Shown piece by piece: positions 33,101 through 41,554 of a stretch of DNA of 64,000 nt; the stretch's first letter is position 1, and each line of letters begins with the position of its first letter. The stretch comes from Rhizobium sp. SSA_523 (lineage in GTDB: Bacteria > Pseudomonadota > Alphaproteobacteria > Rhizobiales > Rhizobiaceae). The stretch covers positions 1 through 64,000 of the forward strand of contig NZ_CP129380.1 of assembly GCF_030435705.1 (NCBI RefSeq), read 5' to 3'. The notes beneath the pieces are model-generated. The model did no database searches. It saw only the letters and a list, made by a program, of their open reading frames with translations, and had not been told where the DNA came from. The translations under genes were made by a program, and so were the position numbers.

Positions 33101-33124
33101 AAGGCCCCTCACGGGGCCTTTTCC
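33101..33124 (+). terminator. Intrinsic terminator of an unassigned plus-strand transcript
   Basis: AAGGCCCC (33101-33108), TCAC, GGGGCCTT (33113-33120) and TT form a perfect 8-base stem with a T tract on the plus strand. No protein-coding gene lies upstream on that strand for thousands of bases, so the transcript it ends may be a small RNA. A preceding stem CAGCG-CCAA-GCGCTG lies close by. Confidence 0.65.
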
Positions 33125-33239
33125 ATTTAATTCGATCTTTACCTTTGGGAATGCAGGTTGCAGCTTCTGCAACCCTGCCTGACCGGCGAGGTCTGGGGGT
33201 AGCAAGGGCAAGGGTTTCAGACGGCGGGCGCACAAGCCT

Positions 33240-33530
33240 GCGCGGAGCCTCGGGAGACCGCCCCCTTGCCTGCGCGAGGGGCAACGCCCCTTAGGTTTTC
33301 TTCCGGATCAGAGCCGCACCCGTGCGAGATCCGGGGCAAGCTATGAAGAACATCGGAGCTTTCAGCATCGCGCCGACCGCAGGGCGGGAAAGCGGGAATT
33401 CTCGACACGCCTAGGACCGGTTGAAAAGGTAGCCGCAGGAGCCTCAGCATAGCGACCCATAGGGAGAGGCGGGACCGACTGCCTCCGGCCGGGCGTTCCG
33501 TATGACCGGCGCACTGCGCCCCTGACCTCA
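33240..33530. other. GC-rich structured region between terminator and ParDE
   Basis: This 290-base stretch has no supported gene but many strong stems. AGGGGC-AAC-GCCCCT is near 33277-33291. A nested structure has CCGGATC (33303-33309) pairing with GATCCGG (33328-33334) around an inner GCAC-CC-GTGC stem. More GC-rich complementarity follows to 33520. A 23-codon plus-strand frame starts at 33341-33343 (MKNIGAFSIAPTAGR and on) without a clear ribosome site. It could be a structured RNA, an origin or partition-like site, or the leader/trailer of parDE. I do not recognise it. Confidence 0.4.
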
Positions 33531-33531
33531 T

Positions 33532-33822
33532 TCACGTCAGCCAGTTCGACACATCACGCGCACCGTAAACGATAGCCGCGACAAAGACCCCGTAGTCCTG
33601 TGGCTCATAGATGATGATGTAGCGCCCCTCAACCAGAACCCGCGCCGTGGCACTCAGTTCGGGGCGGGCTGCACCCATGTGCGGCTGGGTCGCTGCCAGT
33701 TCGGCACGTTCGATGATGCGAAGCAGAAGCGCGTCGGCTGCGGGCTCGTTATCCAGAGCGATCGTTCGCCAGATGTCACGCATGTCGGCTTCCGCACGCG
33801 GACTGAAGACTGCCTTAGCCAC
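33532..33822 (-). CDS. parE: ParE/RelE-family toxin
   Basis: A 96-residue toxin with the ParE layout: VFSPRAEADMRDIWRTIA at the N terminus, then RIIERAELAATQPHMGAARPEL, and the C-terminal beta strands RYIIIYEPQDYGVFVAAIVYGARDV. ParE toxins poison DNA gyrase; RelE relatives cut mRNA. The GARDV-type end is ParE-like. Its start overlaps the antitoxin stop by 8 bases, and the pair is one unit under the palindrome at 34117. The gene looks complete and probably stabilises the element. Confidence 0.88.
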   Translation of the reverse strand: MAKAVFSPRAEADMRDIWRTIALDNEPAADALLLRIIERAELAATQPHMGAARPELSATARVLVEGRYIIIYEPQDYGVFVAAIVYGARDVSNWLT

Positions 33823-34090
33823 GCTTGCGGGCTTCCGCCTTCAGCTCACCCAGTAACTGCTTGCCATCCAGCGGGCGCCCTTCGCCGCTGGCCATGCCTT
33901 CCTCATAAGCCTGCTTCAGGCGTGCCAGCTCAAGCTGGCGCACTTCCTCACGCTGCTCCCACAGGCGGAGAGCGTCGCGTACGATTTCGCTGTTCGAGGC
34001 ATAGCCGCCGGTTTCAACGGCAGCCTGCATCATTGCCGCCTGATGCGGGGTGAGGGATACGGTAAGGGTGCGCATGGTCGTAGCTTTCAT
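33815..34090 (-). CDS. parD: ParD-family antitoxin
   Basis: A 91-residue antitoxin. The N-terminal ribbon-helix-helix is TLTVSLTPHQAAMMQAAVETGGYASNSEIVRDALRLWEQRE, the ParD pattern. The C terminus (LKQAYEEGMASGEGRPLDGKQLLGELK) is the toxin-binding tail. AGGGTGAG stands before the ATG at 34090; an ATG at 34075 is an alternative. The gene begins 27 bases after an 11-base-arm palindrome, the likely autoregulatory operator. Confidence 0.9.
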   Translation of the reverse strand: MKATTMRTLTVSLTPHQAAMMQAAVETGGYASNSEIVRDALRLWEQREEVRQLELARLKQAYEEGMASGEGRPLDGKQLLGELKAEARKRG

Positions 34091-34116
34091 TTCTCACCCT
34101 TATAGCACACCTCACA

Positions 34117-34141
34117 AATCCTAACAATTCTTGTTAGGATT
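34117..34141. promoter_or_regulatory. Palindromic operator of parDE
   Basis: AATCCTAACAA (34117-34127), TTC, and TTGTTAGGATT (34131-34141) form perfect 11-base arms with a 3-base centre, 27 bases before the parD start. It also lies within a few bases of the stop of the gene at 34145-34396, so it could double as a hairpin in that transcript. ParD ribbon-helix-helix binding is the best explanation. Confidence 0.7.
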
Positions 34142-34144
34142 GAC

Positions 34145-34396
34145 TCAATGTAAGGTCTCAGCCTTCGGGTCGTAGAACCGCCCCAGGCTGCGCAAGTGCG
34201 CCACGATTTCAAGCAGTAGATGATCACGCGGTCCATAGCGGTCGCAGATAGCCTGGACCTCTTCGCCGATGCGGTCAACATCCTCCTCGGGCGCATCAAT
34301 CTCCGCGAAAACATACATATCGTGGCCCACCGCAGTGATCGGGCAGCCGGTGGCAATGATCTCCTCGATGAACTCCGGAATCTGGTCTTTATGCAT
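34145..34396 (-). CDS. Small hypothetical protein
   Basis: An 83-residue acidic protein (MHKDQIPEFIEEIIATGCPITAVGHDMYVFAEID, then RYGPRDHLLLEIVAHLRSLG). I do not recognise a domain. A clear AGGAGTG precedes the ATG by 9 bases. It lies between the PcfJ-like gene and parDE on the same strand, the kind of plasmid backbone cluster in which such small conserved ORFs are common. No function is proposed. Confidence 0.6.
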   Translation of the reverse strand: MHKDQIPEFIEEIIATGCPITAVGHDMYVFAEIDAPEEDVDRIGEEVQAICDRYGPRDHLLLEIVAHLRSLGRFYDPKAETLH

Positions 34397-34472
34397 TTTC
34401 AGGCACTCCTTTCACGCATAACGTGAACATAGTGCCGCCCTCAGGTTGCGCAATACGGCGAATCCCACAAGG

Positions 34473-34838
34473 CTAGCGGGACACGGTGACCCACTGCGTT
34501 TGCCGCCGCATATCGGTGATATCGTAGGCCAGCGGGTGCATCGGGAAATGGCAGTCGCGCAGGAACTGCTCCACGCGCTCCCTATACTCGGGCTTGAGCG
34601 AGGAATTGAAGCGCCCGCAGATCTCAATCATCATCTTGCCACGGTAGAGCATACTGGCATGGGGTTCATGCCGATCGCTCCGCAGCGAATAGACCGTGTC
34701 CTCGCTGTCGAAGTACTTGGCGACACAGTTGCCCATGAGACCTCCCTCACGGAGGTAGTCATAGTGGGTCAAAAGCTCGACCACATACCAGCCATCCGCA
34801 AACTCGTACACTATGACACTGTCATCCACCTTCGCCAT
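34473..34838 (-). CDS. PcfJ-like protein
   Basis: A 121-residue protein resembling the PcfJ family. The segment LTHYDYLREGGLMGNCVAKY matches the family core (LxEEGxxMxxCVxxY), and DTVYSLRSDRHEPHASMLYRGKMMIEICGRFNSSLKP matches the following SLR..G.P..T......I.Q..G..N region. PcfJ proteins are found on plasmids and phages and their function is unknown. It has a GGGGGG ribosome binding site and is part of the same-strand run leading to parDE. Confidence 0.65.
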   Translation of the reverse strand: MAKVDDSVIVYEFADGWYVVELLTHYDYLREGGLMGNCVAKYFDSEDTVYSLRSDRHEPHASMLYRGKMMIEICGRFNSSLKPEYRERVEQFLRDCHFPMHPLAYDITDMRRQTQWVTVSR

Positions 34839-34987
34839 GATGCCCCCCGCAAATCAGCCAGAATCTCCCACGGAATTAGGCGATTTTGACGGGATAAAGG
34901 CGGCATATAACGTCTAGGTAAGATACGGAATCAAATCCCAGGAAGCTGTATCCGCCTGGGATTCGATAATTTCTAGCGGTGGACGAT

Positions 34988-36814
34988 TTAGGCTGTGGGG
35001 CTGACCCAGATTTGGCGCGCAACACCGAATAGTTCCAAGCCTCGGGCGGCGATCGTCTCCTCATCCCAGACGTCGTAATTATTCAGATCTCGGTTCAAAG
35101 CGAGGCTTGAATGAGAGCGAACGGCAGGCATCTTTACTGAAAATGGGCCATGTGAGACGGCCGTATTCAGCGACTGAGTAAGCAGAGTTAGATTGCCAAG
35201 CTTGTTCACAGACATCTGCCGTTGAAGCCGCCGGAAAATGAGGTCAGCGTCATTCTCGTCTTCGATATGATCGAACCCCGGGACGGGCCAATGAGCTTGC
35301 CACTTTTGGGGCATGATATGCTCAACGCTCAGCTGTGATTTGATCTCGATATCTTCATTCCGAGCTGACCTCTTTGCACGCTCGATGGCTTCCAATATGT
35401 AGCGGAGCCGAGGTTGACGTGTGCCTTGGTATTGGTCCCGATCGATCCAACCGGCCTGCCATTCGATGTCGGTAGGCCACCTTTCGGTATCAGCCTGCCT
35501 CTGCGAAAGGTACTCGATCAAAGCTGCGACTTTATCCGGGCCAGCGGCCCGCAATTTTTCGATGATCCCGACAAATAAACGATTGTACCCTTTGGTGGAC
35601 AAGCCACAGATATCACGGCGCAAAATATAGCTTTCGAGAACCTGCAGCGCGTCGGAAAGAGCGTCGCCAACCTCTGGCGCCGTCGCCAGATAAACGACCA
35701 AGGGCATCGCTGTTGAGACGTCAAACGCATCGGCGAAACGGCCGAACTGGCCCAGCGGATCATCCTTGTCCTGGTCGAAAAGCCGTTTTTCTACTGAAGC
35801 CGTCGCAGTGATGGACTCAAGCTCAGCAACCACAGAAGCAAACGGACGCTCATTTAGTACCCAACGACGGTATCCCTCGAAGAGGGTTTCCACAGATACG
35901 ATATCGGACAGGTGCATCGAGAGATGGTCTGTCAGCATCCAGTCCAGACGCTGGCGCGTCTGACGACCACGTGACGCGACCTGGCTCCAGAATGCCCGAT
36001 CCAACGGCAGCCAATGCTTTTCATAAAGCTGATCGACTTTGAGAGATCCGTGCTCTTGGCCCATTCCCTTAGCACGCTGGAAGATGAAGTTCCGCATGAG
36101 GTCCGCCGGGGTCAAATCAACGCCGCGACTGTTGAGGGTTTCGAAGATGGTTTGAGGATCATCACCGCCTTCGAGTTCGATCGACACGACAGCCAAACCC
36201 TCTTTGAGGGCTTCGAACAGCAGCTCCAGCTTCAATTCGTCGAAGACGCCGTCAATCGTCGCGTGTTCTTCAACCTTTTCGCGGAAAAAAGCGTGTGCGG
36301 CCACAGATCTGCGGACAAACCCGTCCTCGTCGGTTGGCTTCACGGTGATCGCATCTGCATCGACGCCCGGATCGACAATTGAAACAAAGGACCGCCGATC
36401 GGTCAGCGACGGCCAGAGTTTGTAGCGCTCAACCTCTCCATGTTCCATGACCCCGTCGTTGAGCAGATATTTCTGAAGCTCATCAGCATACTTTGAGCCG
36501 TGGGCACGAGCGACATCCCGAATAGCCGACAAGAGAAGCTGGAACGTTGTCAAACGCTGCTGCCCATCAATAATCTCATAGGCCTGAACCTGTTTCCCGA
36601 AGGTCTTGAGTTGATTGATTACCATCGCTCCCATGAAATGAGGCGTCAGCGTCGAACGGTCGGAATTAAGCCGGTCAATCGCACGCTCGATGTCTTCCCA
36701 GAGAAGCTCAAGCTGTGGCGTTACCCGCCATGCATATTGGCGTTGATAGAGAGGGATCAGGTAACGTTTCTTGCCATCGAACAGTTCAACAATCGAGCGG
36801 GTATAAGGCTTCAT
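34988..36814 (-). CDS. DUF262/DUF1524 protein, GmrSD-like type IV restriction
   Basis: A 608-residue fusion of DUF262 (ParB/Srx-like NTPase) and DUF1524 (HNH nuclease). The N terminus has YLIPLYQRQYAWR and the signature IDGQQRLTT. The C-terminal nuclease has SQLSVEHIMPQKWQAHW, a His-Me finger motif, and the NKLGNLTLLT stretch that ends such domains. Relatives include GmrSD, which cuts glucosylated hydroxymethylcytosine DNA, plus BrxU and SspE, which sense other modifications. All key residues appear present. It is a free-standing restriction gene in the defence island. The modified base recognised is unknown. Confidence 0.88.
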   Translation of the reverse strand: MKPYTRSIVELFDGKKRYLIPLYQRQYAWRVTPQLELLWEDIERAIDRLNSDRSTLTPHFMGAMVINQLKTFGKQVQAYEIIDGQQRLTTFQLLLSAIRDVARAHGSKYADELQKYLLNDGVMEHGEVERYKLWPSLTDRRSFVSIVDPGVDADAITVKPTDEDGFVRRSVAAHAFFREKVEEHATIDGVFDELKLELLFEALKEGLAVVSIELEGGDDPQTIFETLNSRGVDLTPADLMRNFIFQRAKGMGQEHGSLKVDQLYEKHWLPLDRAFWSQVASRGRQTRQRLDWMLTDHLSMHLSDIVSVETLFEGYRRWVLNERPFASVVAELESITATASVEKRLFDQDKDDPLGQFGRFADAFDVSTAMPLVVYLATAPEVGDALSDALQVLESYILRRDICGLSTKGYNRLFVGIIEKLRAAGPDKVAALIEYLSQRQADTERWPTDIEWQAGWIDRDQYQGTRQPRLRYILEAIERAKRSARNEDIEIKSQLSVEHIMPQKWQAHWPVPGFDHIEDENDADLIFRRLQRQMSVNKLGNLTLLTQSLNTAVSHGPFSVKMPAVRSHSSLALNRDLNNYDVWDEETIAARGLELFGVARQIWVSPTA

Positions 36815-36977
36815 GAATTGGCTTTCGCAATGAAAAGATTGATCTTCCGTCCGAAGTGACGCGTTTCGCGTGTATTTCTCACAGATTAAACTATCGTATT
36901 CAATAGCTGGCGGATGGGTGGCGCTGAATTAACACACGGCCCTAGCTGGAAGTGAATCACCGTATCCGCCCTTGGAC

Positions 36978-37469
36978 TCAAAGCCCCAGTGACCGCTGGC
37001 TGAAACGCCCATAGGCATCGAGGAACCCCTCGCCCATGGTCACCTGCAGAGCCTCCGCAATCGGGAAAGCCAACACGCGTGCCCTGCCCCGTCGCTCCGC
37101 CTGGCGCCCGATCAGGGCGCGCAGCGGCACCCAGTAGAAATGCTCCGGATCGTTCAAGTCCAGACAGGCAAAGTTCACGGTCATGTGGAAGAACGCCTCA
37201 AAGCACGCGAGCTTGTCCACCTCGCCCACCTCGAACAGCAGATGGTCGTTATAGGTGGACTTGGCTTTCACATCGAAGGCCATCATTCCGGCATGGGGAA
37301 TGCCGACCAGGTAATCTGGTCGTTTGATCCTACCCCGCAGCCGGTCCGGCACGTTCAGCGGCGACTGCTCGACATAGAGGAACGCCACCCCGGACTGGTT
37401 CAGCCACGCGCGGAATGAGGCTTCAGCCTCTTCGCCCTTGGCTTTCAGATCGGCGGGTAGTCGGAACAT
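36978..37469 (-). CDS. Small PD-(D/E)XK nuclease-like protein
   Basis: A 163-residue protein starting MFRLPADLKAKGEEAEASFRAWL. The segment IKRPDYLVGIPHAGMMAFDVKAKS fits a PD-(D/E)XK nuclease core: an Asp in RPDYLV, then DVK with a following lysine. Such small single-domain proteins occur on plasmids near restriction genes. The ATG at 37469 is chosen because upstream codons to 37607 give a low-complexity, family-unlike leader crossing the divergent promoter. The nuclease function is inferred from the motif only. Confidence 0.6.
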   Translation of the reverse strand: MFRLPADLKAKGEEAEASFRAWLNQSGVAFLYVEQSPLNVPDRLRGRIKRPDYLVGIPHAGMMAFDVKAKSTYNDHLLFEVGEVDKLACFEAFFHMTVNFACLDLNDPEHFYWVPLRALIGRQAERRGRARVLAFPIAEALQVTMGEGFLDAYGRFSQRSLGL

Positions 37470-37621
37470 GGCGGAAGCGTGCCCCCGCAGCTCACCCTTA
37501 GCAAGCGGGTGGCACGCGTTCCCGGCGGCGACTGTGGCGGATCTGCATATTGACCTTGCAGCACACGAGAACATAATAGGAACGTATTCCGCACTCACCG
37601 CCAGCAAAGGCAGACATTCCC

Positions 37622-38053
37622 ATGCAGGACGACACGATAAAGATCCTGGAACTTCATGTCGGCATTGCCCTCGGGTGCCTCCGGCGCACCACCGTCAAGG
37701 GTTTTGCCGGTTGCGGGCAAAGCCGCCGCCGCGACCTGTATCTGATCCCGTCAATGGCGGCGACTGTGGCCCGCGACATCACCGCCTCACAGACATTCCA
37801 AAAAGATGGCGCCACTGTTATCCTCTCCCGCGTCGCCCGTCACATTGAAGCGGTTTTGCAGGACGTACCGGATGCGCAGGCAAGAGCCTGGGCCGGAATT
37901 GATGCAACCGCGCGCGACAGTGCCCGCCATGCCATCGCGGCTTGCATCACCCGCCGCATATTTGAGCGGTATGAAGTGCTCCCGACCCCTCGGCCCACCA
38001 TAGTCCCGGCAAGCGGCGTATGGTGCGGGCTTCAGGACGCAAAACCAGAGTAG
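37622..38053 (+). CDS. Hypothetical protein
   Basis: A 143-residue protein (MQDDTIKILELHVGIALGCL, then DLYLIPSMAATVARDITASQTF, IFERYEVLPTPRPTIVPASG). I do not recognise a family. It diverges from the PD-(D/E)XK-like gene. Its ribosome binding site is weak, and it is rich in Ala and Arg, so a spurious ORF cannot be excluded, though its length and isolation favour a real gene. Confidence 0.45.
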   Translation: MQDDTIKILELHVGIALGCLRRTTVKGFAGCGQSRRRDLYLIPSMAATVARDITASQTFQKDGATVILSRVARHIEAVLQDVPDAQARAWAGIDATARDSARHAIAACITRRIFERYEVLPTPRPTIVPASGVWCGLQDAKPE

Positions 38054-38134
38054 TGGGCTGATGCGACCGATCTCAGGCTTTACTTTTCAGGGCGAAGCAT
38101 CGACGATTCCGAGGCATGCTCGAAAGGATGTTGC

Positions 38135-38548
38135 ATGGATTCCGCGGACACACGCCCCCTCGTTATGTCTCACACGCCCGGAGCGTTACAGCGGAACTGG
38201 AAGGTTCCTGCCCTGTTCCCCCTATGCCCTTCGACGTCGGTAGAGGCGCCTATTAAAACGTATTTTGAAGCGCTGTATATTGGAGACATTGCGGTAGACG
38301 GACCGTACGGGGAAACGATGATAGACGACGTCACCTTGCACCCTGACGGCAACAGCATCCTTATTCTCGGCGATTTCGGCGAAGGTGCGATCAAACGCTG
38401 GTCACTGATGAAAATTACATTCGAAGACGGATACTTCGTTCACGAGAGTAAAGGGACGTTCTTCGAGCGCAATGGCGCCGAAAAGCAGTTTACCTTGGCC
38501 CAGGGACTGCCTTGGGAAGGCGGAGAGTCAATCGACGACTATTGCTAG
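38135..38548 (+). CDS. Hypothetical protein
   Basis: A 137-residue protein. The C-terminal two thirds (FEALYIGDIAVDGPYGETMIDDVTLHPDGNSILILGDFGEGAIKRW, then DGYFVHESKGTFFERNGAEKQFTL) looks like a beta-rich, lipocalin- or propeller-like domain. I cannot name a family. AAGGATG precedes the ATG by 6 bases; an internal ATG 30 bases later is an alternative. It follows the previous hypothetical gene on the same strand by 81 bases. Confidence 0.5.
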   Translation: MDSADTRPLVMSHTPGALQRNWKVPALFPLCPSTSVEAPIKTYFEALYIGDIAVDGPYGETMIDDVTLHPDGNSILILGDFGEGAIKRWSLMKITFEDGYFVHESKGTFFERNGAEKQFTLAQGLPWEGGESIDDYC

Positions 38549-38841
38549 CTATGGTGCCCAGAGTCTCGAGTAGTTCACCGACCAAACTCATCTCATCACG
38601 CCAGTAGCAGTCTGCCGTGGCTTAGCCTCCGATCAGAGTTTCGGAGTGTCGCTCGTGAATTGGCAAGCTTGGGTGCATTACACTGCGTTCGGGGATGCAG
38701 TTGGAAGTGGTCGTCCGGACCGGTGAACGGAAGGCGATTTTGGTCTGTTAAGCATTTGCGGATCGGCTATCTCTAGTGAGCACGGCGGACTGAGTCGGGA
38801 TTCAAAAATCCTGATGCTTCAGACGCTTAAATTTTGTTGCC
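38549..38841. other. Intergenic stretch before the recombinase element
   Basis: About 290 bases without a supported gene. Short frames show no domain or ribosome binding site. It ends in a structured region (a repeat at 38842-38873 and a hairpin at 38889-38928) next to the tyrosine recombinase gene. Confidence 0.35.
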
Positions 38842-38873
38842 GGCCGACCTTTGGTTCGATTCCGTTCAAGGCG
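38842..38873. repeat. Left imperfect direct repeat of the recombinase-hipBA segment
   Basis: GGCCGACC (38842-38849) is followed by a 22-base element, TGGTTCGA-N6-TCAAGGCG (38852-38873). The same parts occur in the same order at 43150-43196. The two 22-base elements match at 17 of 22 positions, with differences confined to the middle. They bracket 4.3 kb with a tyrosine recombinase and hipBA, so they are candidate attachment sites. GGTTCGATTCC resembles a tRNA T-arm, but no tRNA folds here. Confidence 0.5.
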
Positions 38874-38888
38874 GAGACGACCGGCAGG

Positions 38889-38928
38889 GCCCATACAGAT
38901 GCGGGGCTTGGTTTGCATCTGTATGGGC
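38889..38928. repeat. 14-base-stem hairpin beside the recombinase gene
   Basis: GCCCATACAGATGC (38889-38902) and GCATCTGTATGGGC (38915-38928) form a perfect 14-base stem with a 12-base loop, 28 bases past the recombinase stop. No T tract follows on the minus strand. It could be a factor-assisted terminator or part of the recombinase's attachment region. Confidence 0.6.
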
Positions 38929-38956
38929 GATGTGGATCAGCTATTGATCTGAGTGG

Positions 38957-41305
38957 CTATGCAGCCTCCCAAACCTGATTAAGGATTTTCGCTGCAAGTG
39001 CCGCTTTGTCCTGCGGCAGGAAGCGACCGTAATGCTGCTGAACGACATCCGGTGTATCTTGGATGGCATAACTCGCCTGCTCATACGATCCGGTCTGCTT
39101 GAGGATATGCGTTGCCAGAATATCCCGAAGATTATGCGGTCCGTGCGGCAGCAATCCCTTGATAGCGCCGCGGCCGGTATAGGGGTTGTAGATGCCATAG
39201 CGTTGGATCACGGTGCGCCAGGCTTCATAGAATTTGGTGGAATCGTATGCCGCGTCCAGACTGGTTGTCTTCATCGTCTTGACGAACAGTGTACCGGGAT
39301 CTTTCGCTGAACCGAGCAGCACACCGCGATGGCGATCGATATAGGCCTCAAGGTATTTGTAGAGGTCGAGCAAATCCGGCAGGATCAGGCGAAATGGCTT
39401 TTGTCCGAAGAATGATGAGCCTGAGTTCTTGAAGGCGATTGATGGGATGAGAACCTCCCATCCGTTTTCACGATCGCTCCAGCGCAATTCACCGCATTTC
39501 ATGTCTTCCAGCCGTCGCTCCGAAGTCGGGAAATGCCCGCGTGGGCACAAGCGAAGCTGGCGAAGGTTCTTTTGCCGAAGCCCAAGATGCAGGCCGAGGC
39601 GCAGCAAAAGGAAAGAGCGGACCGCTTCGGCTGCTGCCCGAGGATAACGATGTTCATCCGGCATGCGCTTCAGGATCTCATCCGTGATCTTGCGGTATTC
39701 CGACAGTGGGCTGTCTGCTTCAAGGACCACCATGATCGGCTCGAACGGATCGCGGTGCACGCGCATGACACGCTGGATTTCCTTCGAGCGATTGGCGGCA
39801 TGCCGGTGGAATGCGTCGCAGGCGCCGTGCCAGTCGCGTGCTGCGAATTCTATCTCCTCCGGCGCGATCAGCCCTTCGATTGGCTGAACCTTCTTCAGGA
39901 GCTCCGGATGCTGGCGGATCCAGCCCACCTCCGCCCGCGTGAGAGCTTGGGCCACCATCAGCATGTCTTCTTCCCACTTTGTGTAGAAGCCGCGGCGCTG
40001 CTCCCGCCATTGGAGGTACCAGTCCCAGACGCCCGGGAAGAGCAATAGACCAAAGGTCAGTTGGCTGAGCGGCACACCGCGGCCTTTGACAATGCCGACG
40101 GGCGAGGCAGCGAGCGCCCCGAACATCAGCCCGAGATGCTCGACCTTCTGGGACGCGGTTTCCTCTCCCCAAACTCCATTTCGTTGGAAGCCGATTGCGG
40201 TCAGCGTCGATGTCTTGAAGCGGATCAGATCGGCCATCTCCATAGCCAGTTGCGGCGGCGCATCGACGACGCCGGACAGGAGATCAGGATCTTCAAAGGC
40301 TTCGGGATTGTGGCTCGTGCTGTCCGTGTTCATTTGTGGCCGTGGAGACAGCGCGCCTCCGCCATAGGTGATCCCCGGAAACCGTATTGCATAACGTTGT
40401 TTGGTGGCTGCCGCCTGGTATCGGCGATAATCAGTCGAGCCCGAGATGATGACCCTGCGCACCCATTCGATGATTTCCTCCCGTTTGGAGAACGGCAAGC
40501 TGCTGAAATTGTCCGGAAGATGCCATGCAAGGCGGCGCCGCTCCGCAGCGCTGATGTCGCCCATATCATGGCCGTAGAGGGAGCGGGACTGGTGGGGCAA
40601 CTTGGCCTTGAAATAGCCCGGTTCCAATCGATAGCGCCGCTCGATACGGGAAAGGATCTCGAAGCTCGTCAGAGATCGCGGCACGCGCTCTCCCTGAACC
40701 CATGATAGCAGGGTCTTGTCATCGAACGTCTCGCCCAGGCGAACGACGGCACGGAAGAGTTGCCAGTAGCTCTCGCCGAATCGGCGCATGTGATAAACGA
40801 GCGCATCGTCAAAGCTCGCCGGATCATCGGTCGCCTCAAACAATGGCTCAGGGAATGGACTGATGAGTTTCGGTTTTGGTCCCCTTGGCTCTGACGAAGA
40901 GGTAGCCGGAGTCTTGTCGGAAAGGACCTGTTGCAATCTGGAGCGCGTCGCAGTTTCCACCTTGCGCCGAGCGGTATCGCGCGATCTCGTGCGTGTTTTC
41001 CTCGGCTGTATATCATCGGCGGCAGGCGGTTCTCCGAGCCAGCGGATAATCGCGTCCAACCCTGGACGCAGCTGCTTTTTCAACTCCGCTGTCAACTCGC
41101 CTTCAATCCCGCATGCCTCGCCAATGGCCGTCCAATCCATACGGCCACTAACGATCGGCGGTGGCCGGCGGTGGATGACAAGACCAACGAGATAGGGCCT
41201 AATGCTTTCCAGAACTCGCTGAGAGGCGATTGGCGCGATGCGTATCTCGCAGAAATCCGAGATTTTTCGTTGAAAGTGATGAATTGAAAGATCGTGTTTT
41301 GCCAT
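38957..41305 (-). CDS. Large tyrosine recombinase-like integrase (782 aa)
   Basis: A 782-residue protein with a tyrosine-recombinase catalytic domain in its last 250 residues. LGLRQKNLRQLRL supplies the first Arg, GPHNLRD gives His724 and Arg727, and VVQQHYGRF gives the nucleophile Tyr759. The usual second His (LGH) is replaced by IQD. The N-terminal 450 residues are large for this family and unrecognised. The ATG at 41305 is preferred over 41479 because the latter adds a basic, low-quality leader. It resembles large integrases on rhizobial islands. Imperfect repeats flank it and the adjacent hipBA, suggesting a small integrative element. Confidence 0.75.
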   Translation of the reverse strand: MAKHDLSIHHFQRKISDFCEIRIAPIASQRVLESIRPYLVGLVIHRRPPPIVSGRMDWTAIGEACGIEGELTAELKKQLRPGLDAIIRWLGEPPAADDIQPRKTRTRSRDTARRKVETATRSRLQQVLSDKTPATSSSEPRGPKPKLISPFPEPLFEATDDPASFDDALVYHMRRFGESYWQLFRAVVRLGETFDDKTLLSWVQGERVPRSLTSFEILSRIERRYRLEPGYFKAKLPHQSRSLYGHDMGDISAAERRRLAWHLPDNFSSLPFSKREEIIEWVRRVIISGSTDYRRYQAAATKQRYAIRFPGITYGGGALSPRPQMNTDSTSHNPEAFEDPDLLSGVVDAPPQLAMEMADLIRFKTSTLTAIGFQRNGVWGEETASQKVEHLGLMFGALAASPVGIVKGRGVPLSQLTFGLLLFPGVWDWYLQWREQRRGFYTKWEEDMLMVAQALTRAEVGWIRQHPELLKKVQPIEGLIAPEEIEFAARDWHGACDAFHRHAANRSKEIQRVMRVHRDPFEPIMVVLEADSPLSEYRKITDEILKRMPDEHRYPRAAAEAVRSFLLLRLGLHLGLRQKNLRQLRLCPRGHFPTSERRLEDMKCGELRWSDRENGWEVLIPSIAFKNSGSSFFGQKPFRLILPDLLDLYKYLEAYIDRHRGVLLGSAKDPGTLFVKTMKTTSLDAAYDSTKFYEAWRTVIQRYGIYNPYTGRGAIKGLLPHGPHNLRDILATHILKQTGSYEQASYAIQDTPDVVQQHYGRFLPQDKAALAAKILNQVWEAA

Positions 41306-41460
41306 GCTCTTATTCCGTTCGCTCGGCACCAGTGCCGAGCGCCGGCGGAATAGGAGTGGACGATTAAAGAAAGGTGCATTGCGGCGGTGCTTCCAGTTTC
41401 GATGCCCAGGTGAGCTCGTGTCGCGGTGGATGATCTGAAAAAAGATCTTTTTGTAAAATA

Positions 41461-41478
41461 TGATCCGTATTTGGGTCA
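41461..41478. promoter_or_regulatory. Candidate HipB operator
   Basis: TGATCC (41461-41466), a 6-base spacer, and GGGTCA (41473-41478) form arms with one mismatch, 77 bases before hipB. HipB proteins bind short dyads of this size in their own promoter. The evidence is a single imperfect dyad. Confidence 0.35.
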
Positions 41479-41554
41479 TTCTGCTCGACTTGGTTCGAGG
41501 CCTTGAGATATGTAAACATTTCTAAATGAGCAGGATGAAGCAGCGGGGTATCGA

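Noticed and set aside
33217..33531. A 104-residue minus-strand frame in the structured region before parE
   Set aside because: It is rich in Arg, Pro, Ser and Gly in a very GC-rich repeat-like sequence, has no ribosome binding site and no domain.
38852..38873. tRNA gene suggested by a T-arm-like GGTTCGATTCC
   Set aside because: No acceptor, D or anticodon arm pairs can be built around it, and the same short motif recurs at 43175, 57156 and 60339 without tRNA context.
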